From the NCBI GenBank assembly GCA_026129485.1, contig JAHCHY010000002.1, positions 62,001-126,000 on the forward strand: a stretch of DNA of 64,000 nucleotides, given 5' to 3'. A program made the translations under genes and the position numbers. This DNA comes from Cyclobacteriaceae bacterium. GTDB lineage: Bacteria > Bacteroidota > Bacteroidia > Cytophagales > Cyclobacteriaceae. The stretch's first letter is position 1. Each line of letters begins with the position of its first letter. Positions 17,591 to 26,737 of the stretch are shown in pieces. Below the pieces are notes generated by a model. The model made no database searches. It saw only the letters and a list, made by a program, of their open reading frames with translations, and was not told the DNA's origin.

Positions 17591-18409
17591 TTACCGGATA
17601 AACTTACCCAGATATTCGCTCATTTCCGTTTGTATTTTCCGGGCTTCGTTGCGCGCAGCGTCTGCAAAATCTTCTTTCGGGGATGCATAGATAACCGAAC
17701 GTGAGGCATTAACCAGCAAGCCGCATTGCATATTGATACCGGCTTTTGAAACGGTTTCCAGGTCGCCACCCTGCGCACCAATTCCCGGAATCAGCAAAAA
17801 ATGATCGGGCGCCAGCGCCCGGATGGTTCCCACCTTATCGGCTTTGGTTGCGCCCACCACGTACATCATCTGATCGGCAGAAGCCCAACGTTGCGAGGCA
17901 AAAATCACTTCTTCATACACAAAGCGCCCTCCGCGGGTTTCCAATTGCTGCACATCCACACTGCCCGGGTTAGAAGTATGTACCAGCAACACCACCCACT
18001 TGTGGGCAAAGTCCAGAAAAGGCTTTACCGAATCTTCGCCCATGTATGGCGCAACCGTAATCGCATCAAAATCCAGCTTTTCGAAAAAGGCCTTTGCGTA
18101 TAACGCAGACGTATTGCCAATATCACCGCGTTTGGCATCGGCAATGGTAAAACAGTCTTTCGGAATATAGGCTAATGTCTTTTGCAAGGTCTGCCACCCG
18201 GTAGCGCCCAGCGCTTCATAAAATGCTGTATTGGGCTTATAGGCTACGCAAAAATCTTTTGTGGCATCAATAACCTGTTTGTTGAATTCAAAGACGGGAT
18301 CGGGCAGCGAAAGTAAATGCTTTGGGATTTTGGTAATGTCGGTATCCAACCCTACACACAAATACGACTTCTTTTTCTGGATCTGATCGAATAACTCAGC
18401 GCGGTTCAT
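17591..18409 (-). CDS. pyrF: Orotidine 5'-phosphate decarboxylase (type 2)
   Basis: Catalyses the last step of UMP synthesis, decarboxylation of orotidine monophosphate, in the cytoplasm. The N-terminus reads MNRAELFDQIQKKKSYLCVG, followed by GLDTDITKIPKHL, typical of the longer pyrF subgroup. The catalytic DxKxxD motif appears as IADAKRGDIGNTSALYA. Later motifs are APYMGEDSVKPFLDFA, LLVHTSNPGS, VVGATKADKVG and LLIPGIGAQGGD. An ATG further upstream (18433) would add eight residues (MITTNLRA) of no family likeness, so I take 18409. It heads the operon pyrF, DUF2851, membrane protein. pyrD lies at the far end of the window, so the pyrimidine genes are scattered. Confidence 0.95.
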   Translation of the reverse strand: MNRAELFDQIQKKKSYLCVGLDTDITKIPKHLLSLPDPVFEFNKQVIDATKDFCVAYKPNTAFYEALGATGWQTLQKTLAYIPKDCFTIADAKRGDIGNTSALYAKAFFEKLDFDAITVAPYMGEDSVKPFLDFAHKWVVLLVHTSNPGSVDVQQLETRGGRFVYEEVIFASQRWASADQMMYVVGATKADKVGTIRALAPDHFLLIPGIGAQGGDLETVSKAGINMQCGLLVNASRSVIYASPKEDFADAARNEARKIQTEMSEYLGKFIR

Positions 18410-18482
18410 GGCACGCAAGTTAGTGGTTATCATGCAAAAATTAATGCGCAGAAACTAAGTCCGGCAAGTGATACCTTTTTAG

Positions 18483-18490
18483 TAATTTTG
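18483..18490 (+). promoter_or_regulatory. Possible -7 box of the toxin-antitoxin pair
   Basis: TAATTTTG is a perfect match to TAnnTTTG, 34 bp before the antitoxin start, in the short divergent gap from pyrF. The short palindrome-like GAACTGAAGTTC follows at 18497-18508 and could be an autoregulatory operator. Both are tentative. Confidence 0.4.
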
Positions 18491-18516
18491 TTGAACGAAC
18501 TGAAGTTCAGATTGCT

Positions 18517-18747
18517 ATGAACCTGCATCCGTATATAGAAGTAAATCCTGAGATCATGATGGGCAAACCCGTTATTAAGGGCACCCGAATAACGGTAGAG
18601 CTCATATTGGAATCATTAGCCGCTGGTGAACCGGTAGAAAATTTATTGGCTTCCTGGCCAAAGCTCACCAAAGAAGCGGTACAGGCAGCGCTTGCATTCG
18701 CGGCAGATTCGCTAAAAGGTGAAAAAATATACCCGGTAACCGCATGA
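18517..18747 (+). CDS. DUF433 family antitoxin
   Basis: A 76-residue protein with the DUF433 signature: INPEIMMGKPVIKGTRI-like sequence (here VNPEIMMGKPVIKGTRITVE) followed by ILESLAAGEPVENLLASWPKLTKEAVQAALAFA. The fold is a small helix-turn-helix related to Trb-like antitoxins. It overlaps the downstream DUF5615 gene by 4 bp (ATGA), the layout of type II toxin-antitoxin pairs. The protein presumably neutralises the toxin and binds its own promoter. The family role is known from prediction and partial experimental work on relatives; activity here is not shown by sequence. Confidence 0.88.
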   Translation: MNLHPYIEVNPEIMMGKPVIKGTRITVELILESLAAGEPVENLLASWPKLTKEAVQAALAFAADSLKGEKIYPVTA

Positions 18748-19097
18748 AGTTTTTGGCCGATGAAGGTGTAGATCGGTCTATTGTAGAAACCCTCCGAAGC
18801 TCCGGCTTTGATGTCTATTATGCTATAGAAGGTATCCGGGCTTTAACCGATGACGAATTGTTACACATTGCCACTACTGAAAACCGGATACTAATTACAC
18901 GTGATAAAGACTTTGGCGAACTGGTTTACAGGCTTAATAAACCACATGCAGGAATTATACTGATACGATTGGAAGGCTACAATACAATTGAAAGAGCAGC
19001 GATTGTCCACACGATAGTTCAGCAGCATCTTGCTGAACTATCGAATGCCTTTACTGTAATTCAACCGAAGGTTATCAGGATACGCAAAAAAGAATAG
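18744..19097 (+). CDS. DUF5615 family PIN-like toxin
   Basis: A 117-residue protein with the PIN-like (Mut7-C type) fold. Acidic residues typical of the nuclease site are seen at FLADEGVDRSIV (Asp5), LTDDELLHIA, and TRDKDFGELVYR. The central ILITRDKDFG is the family hallmark. The start overlaps the DUF433 antitoxin stop by 4 bp, so the two are co-translated. It most likely acts as an RNase toxin held in check by its partner. The stop lies 1 bp from the end of lolA on the other strand, leaving no room for a separate terminator. Confidence 0.88.
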   Translation: MKFLADEGVDRSIVETLRSSGFDVYYAIEGIRALTDDELLHIATTENRILITRDKDFGELVYRLNKPHAGIILIRLEGYNTIERAAIVHTIVQQHLAELSNAFTVIQPKVIRIRKKE

Positions 19098-19098
19098 C

Positions 19099-19746
19099 CT
19101 ACCGCAAGTCAATCACTTCCACGCCCGGATATTTCTTGGGATCGAACGTAAAGAAAGAATCCTCTACTTTCACATTGGGAGTAAACCGGGTGATGGTGTA
19201 TTTATACCGGTTGCCGGAGCGATCGAACATGGTCCAGCTCTGAATGCTTTTATCTTTTTTCGAAATCATCATTTTGATCTTGAAGTATTGCGCATCTTTC
19301 TTTTCCGGAACCAGGTCTACTTCTTCACACAACACACCAGCTTCAGTTTTATCGGCCAGGTATAAGTACTTGAAGCCCTTCTTATACATATCAAAGATCT
19401 TGGTCGGGTTTACATCGTCAGAGGACGGATCGAAGTTATCGATATTCACTTCCTTGGCCGAAGGCAGGTACGTCCATACGGTTGTACCGTTATTGATAAC
19501 TTCCTGATCATCCAGCACCAGGCGGAATTTGTCGCCCTTTACTGTGATCTTTCCTTTAAACTCTTCTTTTACGCCTTCGCTTTCATTCGTGAGGCCCGAG
19601 GTAAGGTTGGCTTCAAAAGCCGTAATGGCTTTATATTTTTTACTCATGGCTTCCAGTATTTCGAGGGCCTTGGGATCGTACTGGGCATGAGCGGTAATAC
19701 CTGCAAATAGTAAAATGGCTGCAAAAAAGAGCTTTTTCATCATCAA
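19099..19746 (-). CDS. LolA-like outer-membrane lipoprotein carrier
   Basis: A 215-residue exported protein: signal peptide MKKLFFAAILLFAGITAHAQ, cut after Ala-Gln or just before. The rest matches the LolA/LolB-type half-barrel: ALEILEAMSKKYKAITAFEANL, then KGKITVKGDKFRLVLDDQEVINNGTTVWTYLPSAKEVNI, and DLVPEKKDAQYFKIKMMISKKD. LolA ferries lipoproteins across the periplasm from the inner to the outer membrane. Bacteroidota carry several LolA-like paralogues, so the exact cargo is uncertain. It follows ftsK by 3 bp, a conserved neighbourhood in Bacteroidota. Confidence 0.87.
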   Translation of the reverse strand: MMMKKLFFAAILLFAGITAHAQYDPKALEILEAMSKKYKAITAFEANLTSGLTNESEGVKEEFKGKITVKGDKFRLVLDDQEVINNGTTVWTYLPSAKEVNIDNFDPSSDDVNPTKIFDMYKKGFKYLYLADKTEAGVLCEEVDLVPEKKDAQYFKIKMMISKKDKSIQSWTMFDRSGNRYKYTITRFTPNVKVEDSFFTFDPKKYPGVEVIDLR

Positions 19747-19749
19747 AAA

Positions 19750-22218
19750 TTAGGATTGCGAATGTTTTTCTTTCAATTCGTTCAATAATTGTTCCAAACT
19801 CATCGGGTCTTTTATCAAAACCTCGCGGGCCTTGGAGCCTTCAAACGGGCCCACAATTTTAGCTGCTTCCAGCTGATCTATCAAACGTCCGGCCCGATTA
19901 TATCCCAATTTCAGCTTACGTTGAATCAACGAGGTGCTACCCTGCTGATGATTTACAATTACACGGGCGGCTTCTTCAAACAACGCATCGCGCTCAGACA
20001 GATCAACGGCTGCTGCCCCGCCTTCATCCTCGCCCTCAAACTCAGGCAGCATGTAGGCCGAGTCGTAACCACGTTGCGAGCCGATAAAATCGCATATACG
20101 CTCAATCTCAGGGGTATCCACAAACGGGCTTTGCAAACGCACAACCTCAGAACCAGTTGAAAGCAGCATATCGCCCTGGCCAATCAGCTGATCAGCACCG
20201 CCTGTATCTAATATAGTGCGCGAATCAATTTTAGATGTAACGCGGAAAGACAAACGGGCCGGGAAGTTCGCCTTGATAACCCCGGTAATTACGTTAACCG
20301 ATGGCCGTTGCGTGGCTACCACCAAGTGAATACCGATGGCACGCGCCAATTGAGCCAGGCGGGCAATAGGCGTTTCCACTTCTTTGCCGGCTGTCATCAT
20401 CAAATCGGCCAGCTCATCAATTACCAAAACAATATAAGGCAAAAACCGGTGGCCCTCTTTGGGGTTGAGCTTGCGTGCCACAAACTTGGCATTGTACTCT
20501 TTTATGTTTTTGGCTCCCGCATCTTTTAAAATCTCATAACGGTTTTCCATTTCGATACACAAAGAATTAAGCGTATAAACTACTTTTTTTGTATCGGTAA
20601 TAATGGCTTCCTCGCTGTTGGGCAGCTTGGCTAAGTAATGGCGTTCTATTTTACTGAAGAGCGACATCTCCACTTTTTTCGGATCGACCAGCACAAACTT
20701 GAGCTGGCTCGGATGACGCTTATATAATAAAGAGGTGAGGATCACATTCAACCCAACCGATTTTCCCTGCCCTGTAGCGCCTGCCACCAGGATGTGCGGC
20801 ATCTTGGTAAGATCAATTACCATCAGCTCGTTGGATATTGTTTTGCCAATGGCGATCGGCAGCTCACGGTCGGATTTCTGAAAACGCTCCGAACCCATTA
20901 CCGAACGGATGCTTACCATCTCGCGGTTTTTGTTCGGCACTTCAATGCCGATGGTTCCCTTGCCGGGAATAGGTGCTATGATACGAATGCCTAAAGCCGC
21001 GAGGCTTAGCGCAATATCATCTTCCAGGTTTTTAATGCGCGAGATTTTAATGCCGGCTTCCGGAACGATTTCGTAAAGCGTTACCGTTGGCCCGATGGTA
21101 GCTTTAATGCTCTGGATACCAATCTTGAAGTTAGTGAGTGTACTTAAGATGCGATCTTTATTCTGGTTCAGCTCTTCCTGCGTTACCTGCACCTTGCTGG
21201 GCTCATACTCATTCAGCAATTCAAGCGGAGGCAATTTGTAGCTGCTCAGGTCAAGCGTGGGATCATAAACGCCCTGTGCCTCTACTAATTGTTCGGCCAG
21301 CTCTTCGGTATCGTCTTTGGTTTCTTCAATGGTAAAGAGCGGTTCTTCAACTTCTTCTTTTTCTTTGGTCGTTGCGGGCTTGGTATCCACTTGCAGGTTA
21401 ACCTGACTTACCGGAAGTATTTCTTCAATTGGTTGTTTCGTAACCAGAACAGGTTCCGGCAATTCTTCTTCTGTTTCTTTCTGAACCGGCCAGTTGTCTC
21501 GTTCATCGGAATACTCCGGTTTGATAACGGGTTCTTCCACTACAATCGCATCGTTACCCATCGGCTTCGGGTCTTTTACCTGGAAGGCATTGATAGCCGT
21601 GATGTTGAAATAATAAATAATGAAGATGAAGAGCGATAAGGCCAATATCAAAAACGTACCCCAGCCAAACAACCCGGTTGAAATCTTAGCCAGTTCATAG
21701 CCTAACCCGCCCGTAATAAAGCCTATTTCGGTTACACCGGAAATACTATGCGTGATGTACCCCAGCAACAGGCTTAACCACAACCCTGCAAAAGCAAAAA
21801 GAATAAATGCCGAAAAAACAGAAACCAGCTCACGCTTGAACACCAGCTTAAAGCCGAGCAGGAACAAGAGCGGAGGAATAAAGAAAGCGGAAATACCCAG
21901 CCACTTATATACCAGGAAATGAGAAGTAACCGCGCCATATATCCCAAGCCAGTTATCTACCTCGTGGCCCGAATCCAATAATGAGGTATCCAATATACCC
22001 AGCACTACACTTTGATCGGACTTACCTGTAAATAAATACGACAGGAAGGCAACAAATAAATAGATTGAAGTGATCAGCAGGAAAAAACCCAGCGCTAAAA
22101 TGAAACGGGGATCTTTAAAAAAACCGAACGAGAAGCGGGATTTGGATTTGCCGGACTTGTACTTCTTTTCTTTCTCGGGTTTTTTAAAAGTGTTGGATTT
22201 GTAGGTGTTTTCGGCCAT
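19750..22218 (-). CDS. ftsK: DNA translocase FtsK/SpoIIIE
   Basis: A septum-located DNA motor that clears chromosomes during division; 822 residues. The N-terminal 200 residues hold about four membrane segments. A Glu/Pro-rich linker of about 150 residues follows (for example ETEEELPEPVLVTKQPIEE). The motor domain has the alpha part (QNKDRILSTLTNFKIGIQSIKATIGPTVTLYEI), Walker A GATGQGKSVGLN near residue 480, and Walker B LVIDELADLMM. The C-terminal gamma winged helix (ERDALFEEAARVIVNHQQGSTSLIQRKLKLGYNRAGRLIDQLE) reads KOPS-type orienting sequences. It forms an operon with lolA downstream and is divergent from the TPR kinase gene. Confidence 0.96.
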   Translation of the reverse strand: MAENTYKSNTFKKPEKEKKYKSGKSKSRFSFGFFKDPRFILALGFFLLITSIYLFVAFLSYLFTGKSDQSVVLGILDTSLLDSGHEVDNWLGIYGAVTSHFLVYKWLGISAFFIPPLLFLLGFKLVFKRELVSVFSAFILFAFAGLWLSLLLGYITHSISGVTEIGFITGGLGYELAKISTGLFGWGTFLILALSLFIFIIYYFNITAINAFQVKDPKPMGNDAIVVEEPVIKPEYSDERDNWPVQKETEEELPEPVLVTKQPIEEILPVSQVNLQVDTKPATTKEKEEVEEPLFTIEETKDDTEELAEQLVEAQGVYDPTLDLSSYKLPPLELLNEYEPSKVQVTQEELNQNKDRILSTLTNFKIGIQSIKATIGPTVTLYEIVPEAGIKISRIKNLEDDIALSLAALGIRIIAPIPGKGTIGIEVPNKNREMVSIRSVMGSERFQKSDRELPIAIGKTISNELMVIDLTKMPHILVAGATGQGKSVGLNVILTSLLYKRHPSQLKFVLVDPKKVEMSLFSKIERHYLAKLPNSEEAIITDTKKVVYTLNSLCIEMENRYEILKDAGAKNIKEYNAKFVARKLNPKEGHRFLPYIVLVIDELADLMMTAGKEVETPIARLAQLARAIGIHLVVATQRPSVNVITGVIKANFPARLSFRVTSKIDSRTILDTGGADQLIGQGDMLLSTGSEVVRLQSPFVDTPEIERICDFIGSQRGYDSAYMLPEFEGEDEGGAAAVDLSERDALFEEAARVIVNHQQGSTSLIQRKLKLGYNRAGRLIDQLEAAKIVGPFEGSKAREVLIKDPMSLEQLLNELKEKHSQS

Positions 22219-22354
22219 CTAAAAGTTTAAAAAGTACCCAAAGCTAAGAAAAATGACCAAAAGATAAATTTTCTTAGCCACTGACATTAGCACACTTTTT
22301 ACAACAATAATCAGTAGAAATCTGCCTATCTTTCCTTTGCCAGAACATAAGCAC

Positions 22355-24355
22355 ATGCGATACTGCATTATTCTCTTTCTGTTATTCACCGGGTGGTCAG
22401 CCATGGGCCAAAACCGAAAGCTGGATAGTCTGCAAAAAATAATTGACAACCGAACGCGCGATACTGTTGAGCTTCAGGCAAGGATTAACCTCATTTATGA
22501 ACTCTTAAGAAGGGAGCCACTTCAGGCCAAATTTGTAGGCTTACAAACTGCAAAGCTGGCCGATTCGCTAAAGCAACCCAGATGGCTTATCTCTACCTAC
22601 ACTTATCTGGTAGAATTCTATCGTGAAGTCGGGCAGGTTGATAGCGGGCTATACTACCTGGCGAAGACTGAAAACCTGGCTAAGGAAAATCCAGACAACG
22701 TTCGGATGCAGTTTAATTTTTTGCGTGCTGCCGGGTTGTTTTACAAAGATCTAGGCGAGTATAACAAAGCATTGCCATACGCAAAGGCAAGCCTTGAAAT
22801 GTGGAAAAAAGAGGATGAAACGCGGGCCGGTCAGTTCCTTAATATTGGAAATCTATATTACCTGATGGGTGATTTTCAAAATGCTGCCGACCATCATTTA
22901 CAAAGCTTGCGGCTCTTTGAGAAGTTAAAGAATACGCGCGGGCAGGCTTATTGCCTGCACAGCATCGGCAACGATTTTTTTAGTTTGAATCAATTGACTG
23001 AGGCAGAAAAATACTATAAGCGTTCGCTCCAGATAAAGGAACAACTGGGTGATAAGCGTGGTGTATTAACCACCACGATTAGCCTGGGAGATGTTTATAA
23101 AGGCCTGAATGCTTTTGAGAAAGCTGAAACGCTGTATCAGGATGGACTTACTGCTGCACGTAACCTGAAGCTTCCGCGTGAAGAGGCGCGTGCGTTACAT
23201 CAGTCCGGTTTACTTTACAGACGCATGAAAGAAATCGAAAGGGCCCGCGATAGTTTCGGCAAAAGCATGGCGATATCCAAACAAATGGGCGATAGTGTAA
23301 TGTTCGTAAAAACCCAATCAGAATTAATTAATCTTGATCTGGTCGAGCAAAACCAAAAGAAAACTGAAGCCCGGATGCTGGATGGGCTCAATACGCTGAT
23401 CCGTACGGGCGACCGAAGGTTAGAGGCAGTAGAATACCATAGGCTTAGCGAGTACTATACACTGAACAAAGACTTTGAAAAAGCTTTGTACTATCTAAAA
23501 AAACATGAAGCCCTTACAGATAGTGTAGAAGGCAATGCCGTACTGCTTCAGCTTAAAGACCTCGAAGAAAAATACAATAGTGAAAAAAAAGAGCAGGAAA
23601 TTGCACTGCTTAAAAAAGACCATGAACTGCAAACAGCCGAACTGCAACGAGAACGTGCCAACAAAATCATTGTTATCATTGCTCTGATCTCGGTTATCAT
23701 TATTGCCACATTGCTTATCAATCGTTATCGCATCAGCAACCGAACCAAGCGTATGCTGGAAATGGAACGCATGCGTAATGACATTGCCCGCGATTTGCAT
23801 GATGATATTGGATCTACCCTTAGTAGCATCAATATCATCAGCCAGCTTGCACTGAAAAATGCAAACGGCAGTACCCCACACTTTCAACGCATAGCACAAC
23901 ACTCCAGCCGTTTGATGGAGAGCATGAGTGATATTGTATGGTCCATTAATCCGAACAATGATTCGCTGGAGCGTGTAGTGGCCAAAATGAAAGAATTCGC
24001 TTCCGAGATATTAGACCCGCTTGACATTGCTTATTCTTTCCAGGGAGAAGAAACACTGCATGCGCTTACGCTGAATGTATCGCAACGCAAAAATCTTTTC
24101 CTGATTTTTAAAGAAGCCCTTAACAACGCAGCCAAATACAGCGGAGCTTCCTCTATTAACATCGGATTCGCTTTCCGGGAAAATCAGCTAAGGGTCAAGG
24201 TAATGGATAATGGAAAAGGCTTTGATGCAACCCTCGCTTCTTCCGGAAACGGGTTAACCAACATGAAAATCCGTGCAGAAAGTATCAGGGGCAGGCTTTT
24301 GGTTACTTCCACGCAACAAGGTACTACCATACAACTGGCCGTGCCGCTCACATGA
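22355..24355 (+). CDS. TPR-containing histidine kinase (HisKA_3/NarX type)
   Basis: A membrane sensor kinase of about 666 residues. The signal peptide starts at MRYCIILFLLFTGWSAMG; I prefer this ATG (22355) to the one at 22337, which adds MPEHKH before the signal. About six TPR-like helical pairs follow (for example GDFQNAADHHLQSLRLFEKLKNTRGQAYCLHSIG), probably in the periplasm. One membrane segment lies at about residues 435-456, then a short coiled coil. The HisKA_3 box NDIARDLHDDIGSTLSSINI has the phospho-accepting His near 482. The HATPase domain shows KEALNNAAKYS and VMDNGKGF. Its partner is the LuxR-type regulator 71 bp downstream. The signal is unknown. Confidence 0.92.
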   Translation: MRYCIILFLLFTGWSAMGQNRKLDSLQKIIDNRTRDTVELQARINLIYELLRREPLQAKFVGLQTAKLADSLKQPRWLISTYTYLVEFYREVGQVDSGLYYLAKTENLAKENPDNVRMQFNFLRAAGLFYKDLGEYNKALPYAKASLEMWKKEDETRAGQFLNIGNLYYLMGDFQNAADHHLQSLRLFEKLKNTRGQAYCLHSIGNDFFSLNQLTEAEKYYKRSLQIKEQLGDKRGVLTTTISLGDVYKGLNAFEKAETLYQDGLTAARNLKLPREEARALHQSGLLYRRMKEIERARDSFGKSMAISKQMGDSVMFVKTQSELINLDLVEQNQKKTEARMLDGLNTLIRTGDRRLEAVEYHRLSEYYTLNKDFEKALYYLKKHEALTDSVEGNAVLLQLKDLEEKYNSEKKEQEIALLKKDHELQTAELQRERANKIIVIIALISVIIIATLLINRYRISNRTKRMLEMERMRNDIARDLHDDIGSTLSSINIISQLALKNANGSTPHFQRIAQHSSRLMESMSDIVWSINPNNDSLERVVAKMKEFASEILDPLDIAYSFQGEETLHALTLNVSQRKNLFLIFKEALNNAAKYSGASSINIGFAFRENQLRVKVMDNGKGFDATLASSGNGLTNMKIRAESIRGRLLVTSTQQGTTIQLAVPLT

Positions 24356-24426
24356 TTAGGGTATTTCGCTTGTCGGCTCAAACCGGCATTTTTGCTTAAG
24401 CAGTCAGGCTTTAATTACAGAACCCC

Positions 24427-25047
24427 ATGATCCAGTCTGTGCTCATTTACGAAGATAACGATCTGCTCCGCGAAAGCGTGGGCAGCATGATTGCCGCCAG
24501 CGAGCTAAGGCTGGCCGGGGCTTTTAACAATGTGCTGTCAGCCGGAGAGCAGGTAAAAAATCTGAACCCCGATTTTATCCTGATGGATATTGACATGCCC
24601 GGCATGACGGGCATAGAAGCTGTCCGGAGGATCAGGACCTTCAACACTACGGTGCATATTATTATGCTCACCGTGTTTGACGATAACAAAAATGTGTTTG
24701 AAGCCCTGCGTGCAGGGGCTTCGGGGTATTTGTTAAAGAAACATATTTCCACAAAACTTTTCGATGCGCTAAGCGAAGTGCAGGAAGGTGGCGCACCCAT
24801 GAGCCCCAGCATTGCGCGCATGGTAATCCAGTCCATGCAGCAGCCTGCACAAAATTACCAGCTCACGCAGCGCGAAAAGGAAATTCTCAGCTCGCTCAGC
24901 AAAGGCAACAGCTACAAGCTGATTGCATCTGAATTTGAAATCAGCATCGACACGGTGCGCACGCACATTAAAAAGATCTACGAAAAGCTCCAGGTGCATT
25001 CGCAAACCGAAGCGGTGAGTAAGGCGATCAATGAGAAATTAGTATGA
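24427..25047 (+). CDS. NarL/LuxR-family response regulator
   Basis: A DNA-binding response regulator of 206 residues. The receiver has the acidic pair E9-D10, phospho-accepting D54 (FILMDIDMPGMTG), a Thr in IIMLTVFDD, and the Lys of YLLKKHIS. The C-terminal LuxR-type helix-turn-helix is seen as LTQREKEILSSLSKGNSYKLIASEFEISIDTVRTHIKKIYEKLQVHS. It lies 71 bp after the TPR kinase gene on the same strand and is its likely partner. A related pair sits at 51644-54335 on the other strand beside the adhesin island. Confidence 0.94.
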   Translation: MIQSVLIYEDNDLLRESVGSMIAASELRLAGAFNNVLSAGEQVKNLNPDFILMDIDMPGMTGIEAVRRIRTFNTTVHIIMLTVFDDNKNVFEALRAGASGYLLKKHISTKLFDALSEVQEGGAPMSPSIARMVIQSMQQPAQNYQLTQREKEILSSLSKGNSYKLIASEFEISIDTVRTHIKKIYEKLQVHSQTEAVSKAINEKLV

Positions 25048-25198
25048 AAACAATTTTATCAATAGCGTTCAGAACACATCGTGAGCTGCTACTATACAAC
25101 AAAAGTGCAGGATAGTGCAACCGTAAATTAGAAACTCAGCCATAAACCTGGACTATAAGTAAGTAAACCCGTATCTTCTCCAAACCTAATCTTAATCT

Positions 25199-25699
25199 AT
25201 GATCGCAACTATTATCACGCTCGTTGTTATTCTGGCACTCGCCATTTTCCTGATCTCTGTTTACAACCGGTTAGCCAGATCAAGGATACTTACCGAAGAA
25301 GGCTGGAGCGGCATCGGCACTTTTTTGCAACAGCGCAACGATCTTATCCCAAACCTGGTAGAAGTAGTGAAAGGTTTTACCGGGCATGAAAACAAAACAT
25401 TAACCGATGTGATCAGGGCCCGCAACGAATCCATCAGCGCCCTCACACCGGAAGCCCAGATTGAAGCCGCCAAACACATGAGCCAGGCGCTGATCAACTT
25501 CAAAAGCTTAACAGAACAATATCCGCAGTTGCAGGCGAATCAAAATTTTTTACAACTGCAAAGTGAATTGGGAAGCATAGAAGAAAAAATCAGTCAGAGC
25601 CGCAGGTATTACAACGGTACGGTGCGCGAGTACAACCAACTGCGCGTAGTATTTCCCAATATACTGGTTGCGAATGCGCTTGGGTTTAAAGCTGAATAA
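25199..25699 (+). CDS. LemA family protein
   Basis: A 166-residue membrane-anchored protein with an N-terminal membrane helix (TIITLVVILALAIFLISVYNRLARSR) followed by a long helical domain. Diagnostic stretches are EEGWSGIGTFLQQRNDLIPNLVEVVKGFTGHE, LTEQYPQLQANQNFLQLQSELGSIEEKISQSRRYYNGTVREYN, and VFPNILVANALGF. LemA proteins have an N-out membrane helix, and their exact role is unknown; some are linked to membrane quality control. LemA genes are often next to DUF2207 or TPM-domain genes with glycine-rich tails, and here remnants of such genes follow. The gap 25700-25882 shows no gene. Confidence 0.93.
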   Translation: MIATIITLVVILALAIFLISVYNRLARSRILTEEGWSGIGTFLQQRNDLIPNLVEVVKGFTGHENKTLTDVIRARNESISALTPEAQIEAAKHMSQALINFKSLTEQYPQLQANQNFLQLQSELGSIEEKISQSRRYYNGTVREYNQLRVVFPNILVANALGFKAE

Positions 25700-25882
25700 A
25701 TAGCGTTTTACCCGGTGTCTGGTAATTAACAAAATACCTGAAAAGGGGGCTGTTATATTACAGTGGGTAATAGAATATCAAAATCGGGTAAATTCCTCTT
25801 TCCGCAAGAGAGAAAATTCTGAACTAATAATACCTGTTGCTTATCTCACTTACAATTGTTAGATTTAATAAAAAATTCTCAT

Positions 25883-26114
25883 ATGAAAAGGCAACTTAAA
25901 ATTGTATATTTGATAGTCATCCTTTTATCAGTAACAGCGTTTTCTTTGTCAAGAAGAAAGCATACAACCCTATAATCAAGACGGAAGTACAATGGGGGCA
26001 GATGATTGGGGAAGTCCTGTAGGCGGAGGCGGAAATGGAAGTTCCGGTGGAGGTAGTGGCGGAAACGGAAGTTCTGGTGGAGGCAGTGGAGGTGGGGGCG
26101 GTAATGGTTGGTAA
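25883..26114 (+). pseudogene. Frameshifted small secreted glycine-rich protein
   Basis: An ATG at 25883 opens a signal-peptide-like sequence (MKRQLKIVYLIVILLSVTAF), but the frame stops after 30 codons. If one T is removed from the four-T run at 25940-25943, the frame continues as AFLCQEESIQPYNQDGSTMG, then ADDWGSPVGGGGNGSSGGGS and more Gly/Ser/Asn repeats to a final GNGW and stop at 26112-26114. The total is 232 nt, i.e. 77 codons plus one base. So this looks like a single-base insertion in a real gene, or a sequencing error in a short homopolymer. The restored protein would be a secreted or lipid-anchored glycine-rich peptide. Similar Gly-rich tails ending in Trp occur in DUF2207 and TPM-domain proteins next to lemA. 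Confidence 0.6.
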
Positions 26115-26605
26115 CTTGTTCCATCACCAATACACTTGTTGCAGGCATTGCGGCCATATTTGCGTTTGGATTAATTGCGCAGATCGTGTTTTACAGGATT
26201 ATGCCGGCCTACAGTGAGCAAGACCGCAAGATGATGGACGAGCTGATGGGCTTCCGTGTGTACCTGGCTACAGCCGAAGAAAGACGGTTTGACAAGCTGA
26301 ACCCGCCCGAAAAAACTCTGGAATTGTTCGAACGCTTTCTTCCCTATGCCATAGCGCTGGATTGCCAGCATGAATGGGCCAATAAATTTGAAGACATTTT
26401 AAAAACAGCCATTGCGAACAAATCGTATCAGCCTGCTTACTACAGTGGCGATATGAGAGATAATTTATCGTTCTCATCTCTAAGCGAGGGTTTTTCCAGC
26501 AGCTTATCGAGCACCATTGCTTCCTCTTCCACAGCGCCATCCAGCTCATCGGATGGGGGCAGTTCCGGTGGCGGAAGCTCTGGCGGAGGTGGTGGCGGCT
26601 GGTAA
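26108..26605 (+). pseudogene. C-terminal remnant of a DUF2207 family membrane protein
   Basis: An open frame of 165 codons with only a TTG available as start (26108), overlapping the end of the glycine-rich frame. It holds one membrane segment (LVAGIAAIFAFGLIAQIVFYRI), then a cytoplasmic stretch typical of the C-terminal third of DUF2207 proteins: MGFRVYLATAEERRFDKLNP and ELFERFLPYAIALDCQHEWANKFEDIL. It ends in a Ser-rich and Gly-rich tail (GGSSGGGSSGGGGGGW). Full DUF2207 proteins have about 550-650 residues with an N-terminal exported domain, which is missing here, and lemA is their usual neighbour. I infer a deletion that removed the N-terminal two thirds. A functional short form starting at TTG, or at ATG 26201, is possible. 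Confidence 0.65.
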
Positions 26606-26737
26606 AGCGCTGATGGCTTTACCGGGTATGTAGTATTTTATAGTATTCGCATAGCAAATTTTCTATATTTACTCAGTCTGTGGCGTAACTTCTTAGTTAC
26701 CTGATTTTTATAATCAACTACCGGAGTAGGGATTGCT

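Noticed and set aside
25048-25198. Gap before lemA checked for a tRNA or small RNA
   Set aside because: No cloverleaf pattern or strong hairpin seen.
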